From the NCBI GenBank assembly GCA_028826165.1, contig JAPDFW010000113.1, forward strand, positions 120,062 to 184,061: 64,000 bases of DNA. The letters run 5' to 3'. Position numbers and translations under genes: made by a program. The notes under the pieces were generated by a model. That model was not told the origin of the DNA. It saw only the letters and a list, made by a program, of their open reading frames with translations, and made no database searches. This document shows positions 55,207 through 64,000 of the stretch, piece after piece (position 1 is the stretch's first letter; each line of letters starts with the position of its first letter). This DNA is from Anaeramoeba ignava. Taxonomy: Eukaryota > Metamonada > Anaeramoebidae.

Positions 55207-55226
55207 ATTTATGTTATCGGTGAGAA
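55207..55226 (-). repeat. Right terminal inverted repeat of the transposon
   Basis: Minus strand reads TTCTCACCGATAACATAAAT. It pairs with 52244-52263. Confidence 0.65.
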
Positions 55227-57344
55227 AGAGAGTAATTAATTTTATTTCTTGATTTTTAATAATATTAATTTAATATTAATAATAAATTCTTTTTTTTTAA
55301 AATTATTCATTTTCTTATTTTTATTAAATTTATATTTATTTTTTGTATTTTTTTTTTTGATTTGAAAACAAAAATAATTAATTCCAGTTTTGTTTTGTTT
55401 TGTTTTGGATTATTATTATTATTATTATTAAAGAAGAAGAAGAAATTCTAAATAAAAATATTTTTATTTTTTATTTTTATTTTTAAATCATTTCTAAAAT
55501 TAATTAAATATTATTAATATTATTTGTTAATATTATTTATAATTTTTGATTAAATTTCTCTTCAAAAATAAAATAATAATAATAATTTCCTTTTATTATT
55601 TTATTATTTTTATTATTGAGAAGAAAGAATAAATAATTTAAATCTTTAAATTTAATAAAAATTATTTTGTTTTATTAAAAATATTTATTTAAAAATATAA
55701 TCAATTTGTTTGTTTTTCAAAATTTAAATTTATTCATTTTCTTTTTCTTTTCTTTTTAAATTAATTATTTTAAAATTTAATAATAAAATAAAATCAAAAT
55801 CATTTTCTTATTTATTTATTCCTTTTTCTATATTTTTATTATTATTATTTAAATTTTTTGATTATTTATTTATTTAAAATAAATTATCTGAATAAATAAA
55901 TCTAAAATGAAAAAATTCTAAATCAAAAATAAAAATATTTATTTATTATTCTTAAAAATAAAAGAAAAATAAATTTAAAATGATTAAAAAAATAAATTTA
56001 TAAATCAATTAAATTTAAATCAAAAGGAAAAAGAAAAATAAATTAATCTTTTAATATTCATTTTTCATTTTTCATTTCTTTATTTTATTTTTGTTTTTAA
56101 AATAATAAAATAATTAAATATAAATTAATAATCATTTATTTCTTTAATTTTATATTTAATTTATTAATTAATTAAATTTTTAAAAATAAAATAATTTGAA
56201 AGAATTTTTATATTTTTTATTTAAATTTTAAAATTAATTTTCCTTTTCTTTTTATAATAATTTATTTAAGATTTTTCTTTTTATTCTATTTTTATTTTAT
56301 TATTTTTATTATTATTTTTAAAGAAAGAGGAAATAATTTTATTCTTTAAAAATAAAAATAAAATATAACAATTTAATCTTTAATAATAATATTATTATTA
56401 TTTAATAAATCTAAATAATAAAAAATATAAATAATAAATTTATTATTTAAAATTCTTTGTTTAAATTTTGTTTTTTTTTAAAATAAAAATAATAAATGAA
56501 AAAGATAAATTTTTATTAATTAATTAATTAATTCCTTTTAAAAAAATAAATCTAAAATTATTTGATTAATTAAATATTTTTTCCAAAATTAAAAAAAATT
56601 TGTTTTGAATTTTGTTTTGTTTTTAAATAAAAAAAAATTGGAAATTTATTATTAAATAAATAATAATTGAATAAATTATAATTTAATTATTAATTTCCAT
56701 TTTTCCTTCTCAAAATAATAAAAATAAAAAATAATTTATGTTTTTTGTTTAAATAAATTTATTCCCCAAAATAAAAATATTTCTTTTCTTTGTCTTCTTT
56801 TTTGTTTTTGTAAATCAAAAATCAAAATAATATTTTTATTTAAATAATTAACAAATTAGAAAATAAATTTTAATTTTGAATTATTTAATAATTTATCTTT
56901 TTGTTTTTCTTTTTCTTTTTGTTTCTATTTTTCCAAAACAAAAATTTTAAATTAAAAAAATTTAAAATAAAAAATTTTGTTTTTTGTTTTTTGTTTTTTG
57001 AAATTCTTTATTCTTCAATTAATTAGAACGAATAAAGAAAAAAAAAAGGAGAAAGAAAATGAATTTGTGAAAAAAGAAAGAAAGAAAGAAAATGAATTTG
57101 TGAAAAAAAAAATTTGGAAAATGTTCTCCTTTTTTTTTGTAATTCGAATTGGAAATTGAAATTAATTCTTTGAAAAAAAAGAAATTGAAAGTAATTCTTT
57201 GAAAAAAAGAGGAGATTTAATCTTCTTGGAGAAAAAAAGAGGAATTGATTTTGGATTTGAATATTTTTTTTTCCAAAGAATTACTTTCAAAAAAAAATTT
57301 GAAAAAAAAAAGAAAAAAAGGAAAAAGAAATTTTGATTTGTTTT
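55227..57344. other. A+T desert, no genes seen
   Basis: 2.1 kb of A/T-rich sequence with ATTATTATT and AAGAAGAAG runs. From 57030 to 57330 there are GAAAAAAAGA-type purine runs and a local duplication of GAATTTGTGAAAAAA and of GAAATTGAAA-TTAATTCTTTG. Nothing codes. Confidence 0.6.
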
Positions 57345-57484
57345 TTAAATCATTTTCTTGAGAGAATCTGGAAGTAAATCTTTTGGTGTTGTTTCAAATT
57401 AAAATTAGCATTTGTTCCTTTCAATAATTTGATCATTTCTTCTGTAATTGATGAATTCTTGCAAAGATAATGTAATGGAGATTC
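57345..57484 (-). pseudogene. Orphan ankyrin-repeat terminal exon, probably frameshifted
   Basis: After a TTTAG acceptor (57487-57485) the minus strand encodes [20 protein letters not shown] and [10 protein letters not shown], a clear ankyrin repeat. The frame then reads to TGA at 57350, but the next frame over encodes [16 protein letters not shown] and TAA at 57345, which looks like the genuine end of an ankyrin domain. One missing T in the AATTTTAATTT run would restore a single frame. No preceding ankyrin exon was found further upstream on the minus strand, so this is a gene remnant, or the last exon of a gene lying beyond the window. Confidence 0.65.
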
Positions 57485-57885
57485 CTAAATAAAATTATTT
57501 TTATTTTTATTTTTGTTTTTTAAATTAATTTTTTTTGTTTTTTGTTTTTTGATTAAATTTACCCTATTTAATTTCCCAAAAAATAATTCAAAAAAAAAAT
57601 AATTCAAAAAAATAATAATTAAATTTGAGAATTTAAGATATTTTTTTGTTTATTTTTTTGTTTATTAATAATAAAAATATATTTTGAAATTTTGAATTTT
57701 GAATTTTGAAAATTTTTTTATTATTAAATAATTTTTTTATTATTATGAATTTATTTAAATTTATTAATTAATTAATTTTTGAATTTAATAAAAAAAAATA
57801 GAAATAAAATAAATTAGAAATAAATAATAATAATAATAAATTTATAAAAGAAATAAAGAAAAATAAAAAAAAATATAATTAAATA

Positions 57886-58368
57886 TTTTTAATTTTAATT
57901 TTAATTTTAATTTTAATTTTAATTTTAATTTTAATTTTAATTTTAATTTTAATTTTAATTTTAATTTTAATTTTAATTTTAATTTTAATTTTAATTTTAA
58001 TTTTAATTTTAATTTTAATTTTAATTTTAATTTTAATTTTAATTTTAATTTTAATTTTAATTTTAATTTTAATTTTTTTAATTTTAATTTTAATTTTTAA
58101 TTTTAATTTTTTAATTTTAATTTTAATTTTAATTTTAATTTTAATTTTAATTTTAATTTTAATTTTTAATTTTAATTTTAATTTTAAATTTTAATTTTTA
58201 ATTTTAATTTTTAATTTTAATTTTAATTTTTAATTTTAATTTTAATTTTAATTTTAATTTTAATTTTAATTTTAATTTTAATTTTAATTTTAATTTTAAT
58301 TTTAATTTTAATTTTAATTTTAATTTTAATTTTAATTTTAATTTTAATTTTAATTTTAAATTTACTTT
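57886..58368. repeat. TTTTAA hexamer satellite
   Basis: About 480 bp of TTTTAA on the plus strand with few variants (extra T near 58074, 58095, 58110 and 58195). It is the same hexamer as in the CBF5 and WDR55 introns, which fits the idea that this stretch was or is an intron of a minus-strand gene. Confidence 0.95.
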
Positions 58369-58375
58369 CTAATTA

Positions 58376-58378
58376 ATT
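58376..58378 (-). other. Possible one-codon microexon near the orphan ankyrin exon
   Basis: Minus-strand ATTAG|AAA|GTAAAT, the same form as the Lys microexons at 16357, 17612 and 17957, lies next to a satellite upstream of the orphan ankyrin exon. The expected second partner is not intact: the sense sequence near 57566 is AATAGGGTAAAT, leaving one base between AG and GT. Chance is not excluded. Confidence 0.25.
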
Positions 58379-58921
58379 TAAATTAAATTTTCCAAAAAAA
58401 AAATAAATTAAAAATTAATTTTAAATATTAAATAAAAAAAAAGAATTGAAATTTGATTTGTTTTTTAAAAAGTATTATTTCTTTTTTAAATTATTTTTTA
58501 TTTCTTATTCTCTTTTATTATTTATTATTTATTAATTTGAGAAAAAAAAAAGAAAAAAATCTTCAAAATATTATTAATATTATTATTTAAATATTATTTA
58601 TAAAATGAAAATAAAATATTAAATTTAATTTTATTTTAATATTTTATATTCAAAATATTTATTCAAATTTAAAAGTATTGAAATAAATATCTTAAATTTT
58701 TTTTTGATATCTTTTTATCTTTTTCCTCTAAATTTATTCATATAAATAAATATAAATAAATATAAATAAATATAATTTTATTTTTGAAATATTTTCATTT
58801 CCATAATAATTATAATAAAAATAAAATTCTAAATAAAAATAATTCAATTTTTTAAATGTAGGAATAAATTTTGGAATAAAAATCATTAAAAAGAAAAAAA
58901 AAGGGAAATTAGAAATATTTC

Positions 58922-59226
58922 TTATATTTATATTTTTATTTATATTTATATTTATATTTATATTTATATTTATATTTATATTTATATTTATATTTATATT
59001 TATATTTTATATTTATATTTATATTTATATTTATATTTATATTTATATTTATATTTATATTTATATTTATATTTATATTTATATTTATATTTATATTTAT
59101 ATTTATATTTATATTTATATTTATATTTATATTTATATTTATATTTATATTTATATTTATATTTATATTTATATTTATATTTATATTTATATTTATATTT
59201 ATATTTATATTTATATTTATATTTAT
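58922..59226. repeat. TATATT hexamer satellite
   Basis: About 305 bp of ATTTAT/TATATT units in almost perfect register with one TATATTTTATAT slip near 59003. The minus strand gives a spurious KYKYKY open frame. Confidence 0.95.
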
Positions 59227-62200
59227 GTTTTTTGTTTTTGTTTTTGTTTATTGAGAAATAATTATTCATTTTCTTAATATAATTTTAATTTCTTTAATTT
59301 TTTTTTTGGGATTTGATTTCTTTTTTAAATTATTGTTTTTTTGATTTAAGAATTGAAATAGATTATTTCTTTTTGAATACTTCTGAATCCAAATAATAAT
59401 AATAATTATTATTATTGAATTTGAGATTAATTGAAAAAAAAATTCTTTTCTCAAATATTTAAAATAAATATAAATTAATGGAAATTTTATCTTTTCATTT
59501 ATTTAGAGAAATTATTGGAAAAATGAATTTTTATTTTTATTTTTATTTTATTTTCAAATTTTTAATATTATTTGTATCTTATTATTGATTAAAAAGAAAA
59601 AAAAATATTTTTATTTTTCTTCTCAAATAGAATTAAATTATTTTTTTTTTGGATTAATTATTGAATAAATATTCATAATTTCTTTTTTTTAAGAATAATT
59701 CCCAAAAAAAATATTGTTTAAATTGATAAGAAAAAAAAAGGAATTATTGAAGAAATCATTAATAATATTCAATAAATATAAAATATTATTCAAAATCAAT
59801 TCAAATTTAATCAAAAAGAAAAAAAGAAAAAAAGAAAAAAAAATAATAAGAATATGATAAAAATAAATAAATAAAAATCAAATAATATTAGAGTTTATTT
59901 TATTTAAATTTTGGTTTTTTTTAGGGGAAATTGAAAATAAAAGGAAAAAATGAATAAAAAAAGATAAATGAAAATTTTTTTTTATAATTTTTTTTTGTGA
60001 AGAAAAGAAAAGAAAAGAAAAGAAAAAGAAAATTTGTTTCAGAATAAATTTAATTTTTTTGTATATGTGTGTGAATATTAATGATATATAATCATGTTTA
60101 AAAAAAATATTAATAAATATTTCTAATTTCCAAAAAACAAAAACTTAAATATTATTTCTTCATTCAAAAATTATATTAATTAATATTTTTATTTATTTAT
60201 TTATCTTATTTATTTTGGAAAAAAAAAACTCAATTTTCTTTTTTGATAAGAAATTAAATTTGAAAATTTCTAATATAAAACAAAAATAAATATAAATGTA
60301 AATATATTTTAAATTTTAATTTTAATTCATTTTTTTTTGGAATAAATTAATCTTCTTTTCTTATTTATATATTTTTTATAAATAATAATAATAATAATAA
60401 TATATTTTTTCTAATTTTAATTCTTTTATTTTTATTGAGAAAATATTTTTCAATTTTGTTTAATTTAATGTAATAAATTTTTTTTTATACATTTCTCTTA
60501 ATTTAAATTAGATTTTTAATTTAATCTTTTTTTTAAATTTTTATTTTATTAAATTTAAAAAAAAAATCAAAAAATAATTTAATTTGTTAAATGGAAAAAT
60601 ATAATTTAAATTTAAGAAAATATTCAAAATAATATTTTTATTTTTAATAATAATAATAATTTTATTTATTATTAATTAAATTGATTTTTCCATATAACAA
60701 ATTAAATTATTCTTAATAATTCCTTTTTTTTTTCTTTTAAATTTTTTTTAAAAAATTAATTAATTATTTTTATAATAAAAATATTCTCATTTAAAAAAAA
60801 AGAAAAAAAGATAAAGATTGTAATTTATTTAATTTTCCTTTCAAAATAAAAATAAATTATTAATAGATTTTTTTAAATGTTTGTTTGAGAAAAAAAAATA
60901 TGAATATCTCTTCTTTTCCTTTTTTTTATTCATAAATTTTATTTTATTAAACTAAAATTGAAATTAAAAACAAAAAGAGAAAAAAAACCTATATTCTTTT
61001 ATTCTTTTTCTTTTCTTTTTCTTTTCTTTTGAATTTGAATTTGATCTTGATTGTGAATTAAATTACTTAATTTAATTACTTTTTTTTTATCAAATATTTT
61101 ATTATTATAATAATATATAAATTAATTTACAAAATCAATAAAAAAAATAATAAATTATTTCAATTAATAAATTAATTATTATAATCAATATTATATATTA
61201 TAATAATAAAAACTCATTTTTTATATTTTATTCTCTCCTTTTTTTTTGGTTTATAAATTTAAGAATATATATTAGAAATAATATTATTATAATTAAATTT
61301 AATTAATTTTTTATTTTAAAAATATAACAAAACATTTAAAAATATCACTTTTTTTTTTGAAATAAATTTTCTTTCTTTCTTTCTTCTTCTTTTCTATTGT
61401 GAAATTTAAGAATAAAAATCAATAAAATGTTTTTATTTTTATTTTTATTTTTATTATTATTTTCAATTTTTATAAAAGAAAAATATATTTAAATAAAAAA
61501 TTTGTGTTTAATAACAATAAATATCAAATTTTTTATTTCATTTTATTTCTGGAAAATAAATAAATTATATTTTTCTTTCTCTTTTTTTTTATTTGTAAAT
61601 TAAATCAAAATTTTTATTTTTCAAAAATATTTTTTTTTCCAAATTAATTTTTCTTTTTTTTCTTTTATAACAAAATAAAACAAAACTATTTTTATTTATT
61701 AATATTGAATAATAATAAAAAACAAAATAATTATCAAAAAAAAGAAGAAAAATTTGTAATAAAATTATTATAATAATAATAATAAATTTATTTATAATTA
61801 AGAAAATAAATTTATTTTAAAAAATTAAATTTTTAAAATTATTTTAATAATAATTTTATTTATTTACAAATTTAAATATTTAAAAATAATAAAAATAAAT
61901 ATTTTAATTTAAATAAAATAAATAAATTTATTTTAATTAAGAAAATAAATTTATTTTAAAAATTAAATTTTTAAAATTATTTTAATAATAATTTTATTTA
62001 AAAATAAAAAAAAATTTTAATAAAATTTTTATTTAATTTTAATAAATAATTTTATTTAAGAAAATGAATTTATTTTAAAAATTAAATTTTAAAATTATTT
62101 TAATAATAAATTTTAATAAAATAATAAGAAAAAATATTTTTAATTTAATATAAAAAATAATAATAAAAATTTAATTTATAATTATTTTAAAAAATTAAAG

Positions 62201-64000
62201 AAAATAAATTTATTTTAAAAATTAAATTTTAAAATTATTTTAATAATAATTTTATTTTTTAAAATACTATTTAAAAATAATAAAATAATTTAAGAAATAA
62301 TAAATATTTTTTTTAATTTAATATAAAATTATAATAAATTTATTTATAATTAAGAAAATAAATTTATTTTAAAAAATTAAATTTTTAAAATTATTTTAAT
62401 AATAATTTTATTTTGAGAAATTTAATTAAAAAGAAAAAAAAAGGAATTATCTCTTTCTCCTTTAAATATTAATTATTTTTCTTTTCAATAATTGATTTTT
62501 TTTATTCAAATTAAAATGATTGTTTTTATTTTTATTTTTATTTTTATTTTTATTTTTATTGAAATTATTTAATTTCACAAATATAAGTGAAATAATTTTT
62601 TATATTATTGATTTGAGTATTTAAGCTTATATATATTAATATTATTATTATTATAAAATTCTTTTTTTTTCTTTGTTTCTATTTTTATTTTTGTTTTTAT
62701 TATTTTTAAAACATTTTATAAAGCAAGAAATATTTATTGAAATTTTTTTTTTTTTCTTTTCTTTCTAATTATTTATCTTTCTCACTTTTAATCATTTTAT
62801 ATTTACTATTTTTATTCAATAATTTCTCATTTATTCAATTCATAATCATATTTTTTTTTGGATTTCTTAATAAATAATTTATTTATTTTAGAGAATTTAA
62901 GAATTGGATTTTATTTTTATTATTTTTTTTGTTTTAATTTTAAATATCTTAAATAAAAATAAAAAATATTTTAAATTTATCTTCTCTTTCTTTTTTTGTT
63001 TTTAATATTCAATTTAAATATTTTTTTTCTTTCAATTTTGATTTAATAATTATAATTATTTTATTTTATTTTCAAAGTATAAGATTATGATTAAAAATGA
63101 AATAATTTTCAATCCAAATTTTTTTGTTTTTGTTTTTGTTTTGTAAATTATCTTGAGGAATAAAATAAATTATTTAGAAAATCTATATGTATAAATAAAT
63201 AAAAAATGAAAATAAATAAATAAATAAAAAGTAAGGAAATAGAAAGAAGATAAATATAAAAACAAAAATTATTGATATCTAAATTTAATTCATTTCATTA
63301 TTTAGTTTATAAAAAAAATAATTAAATAATATATGTGAATTATGATAATTACAAATTGTTAATCAATTTTAATTTATATTACAATTTATTAAATTAAAAA
63401 AAATTTAAAAGAATAAAATTTTATTAAATTTAGATTATCTTATAATATTTACAGATTTTTGGTTTTTGATTTTTAATAATCTAGAAATAATATTTTAATA
63501 TTATCAAAAATAAAAATAAAAATAAAAATAATATTTGGTTTTTTCTTTATTTTCTTAATATTTCTTTGATTATAATTGAGTAAATATGAAACGAAACAAA
63601 AATAAATATAATTAAAAACAAAAAAAAATATGTGAATTATATAAGAAAGAAGTTTTAAAAGGAGAAATAAAATAATTTTAATATCTTATTTTATTTCTAA
63701 AATTTCGATAATATCAAAATTATTAAATTGAAGAAGAATTTTATTTCAAAAAAATAATATAAATAAATATTGGATTTAATGTAACATTTTTATTTTTATT
63801 ATTATTATTTTGTAATAATTAATATAAAAGAAATATTTATTGTTTTGAGTTTATATTTGAATAAAAAAATAATTAATTTTTATTCACATTAACACAAATA
63901 TTTAATTAAAATTTATATTATAAAATTAAATTAAATAAAAATAAAAATAAAATATTATTCAAATTAAGAATTTATTCAATATTATTAAGAATAAAATTTT

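Larger units (their letters stand above)
52244..55226 (-). mobile_element. Pogo/Tigger-like DNA transposon with a transposase-Ulp1 fusion
   Basis: About 2.98 kb bounded by imperfect 20-bp terminal inverted repeats (TTCTCACCCATTACATAAAA at 52244-52263 and the reverse complement of TTCTCACCGATAACATAAAT at 55207-55226, 17 of 20 matching). A related 15-mer is repeated inside each end. Between them lie a short DNA-binding ORF and a 654-aa ORF with a DDE_1 catalytic core and a C-terminal Ulp1-like peptidase domain. A one-base frameshift separates the two ORFs. A TA target duplication, expected for pogo elements, could not be fixed, so exact ends are provisional. Confidence 0.8.
57485..64000. other. 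A+T desert to the window end
   Basis: 6.5 kb without a supportable gene. It contains two pure hexamer satellites (listed separately) and otherwise irregular A/T sequence with TTTTCTTTTC and AATAATAATAA words. 61790-62420 holds about five copies of a ~100-190 bp repeat around AAGAAAATAAATTTATTTTA. The only less A/T-rich word is GTATATGTGTGTGAATATTA near 60061. No RNA gene recognised. Confidence 0.6.

Noticed and set aside
56977-57159. 60-codon ORF in the desert
   Set aside because: Composition is K/E/F low complexity from purine and pyrimidine runs; no family traits.
57560-57575. Single-base microexon (AG-G-GT) upstream of the orphan ankyrin exon
   Set aside because: A 1-nt exon would break the frame; better read as a decayed signal.
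59000-59269. KYKYKY open frame on the minus strand
   Set aside because: Product of the TATATT hexamer array; no start context or homology.

Overview
This is a eukaryotic nuclear window of extreme A+T content. Evidence: split genes with GT-AG introns, TOP1, MLH1, CBF5 (dyskerin), WDR55, villin, SIRT6/7-type sirtuins and alanine aminotransferase, ankyrin-BTB proteins, an APE-type LINE and a pogo-like DNA transposon. The genetic code is standard. Low-complexity K/E/N/Q protein tails, ankyrin-BTB genes and an OsmC-like protein suggest a free-living amoeboid or flagellate protist. An anaerobic amoeba such as Anaeramoeba would fit, but that name is inference.

Layout. 1-3.9 kb: a G-free satellite (probably an intron), then the last exon of a coiled-coil gene. 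3.9-10.5 kb: about 41 copies of a 144-148 bp satellite, with two near-identical ~210 bp elements of nested hairpins placed 3,183 bp apart. 10.7-14.6 kb: villin (minus, 4 exons). 14.9-19.4 kb: an ankyrin-BTB gene (plus) whose seven internal ankyrin junctions each appear to be split by two 3-nt, one-codon microexons. 19.6-24.6 kb: MLH1 and a WDR55/JIP5 homologue, 67 bp apart. 25.0-33.6 kb: CBF5 and alanine aminotransferase (both minus). 33.8-36.9 kb: an intronless ankyrin-BTB paralogue. 38.2-40.7 kb: two tandem sirtuins. 40.9-44.3 kb: topoisomerase I. 44.6-46.8 kb: a two-lobed OsmC-like gene. 47.3-49.9 kb: a broken LINE. 52.2-55.2 kb: a pogo/Tigger-like transposon whose transposase carries a C-terminal Ulp1-like peptidase. 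49.9-64 kb is otherwise an A+T desert with a decayed ankyrin exon and hexamer satellites.

Gene structure was reconstructed by hand by joining ORFs over GT-AG introns. Every join keeps frame and yields family-typical protein: villin 802 aa, WDR55 437 aa, CBF5 515 aa, ALT 512 aa, OsmC-like 375 aa. Long introns are filled with locus-specific satellites that almost lack G on the transcribed-sense strand.

The strongest unusual signal is the microexon pairs at 16.0-18.6 kb. Without them each ankyrin repeat is two residues short of the 34-residue period of the intronless paralogue at 33.8 kb. With them the period is restored in six of seven repeats. Several genes (TOP1 N-terminus, LINE, transposase, ankyrin fragment) carry small indels, which may be real decay or residual sequencing error in homopolymers.
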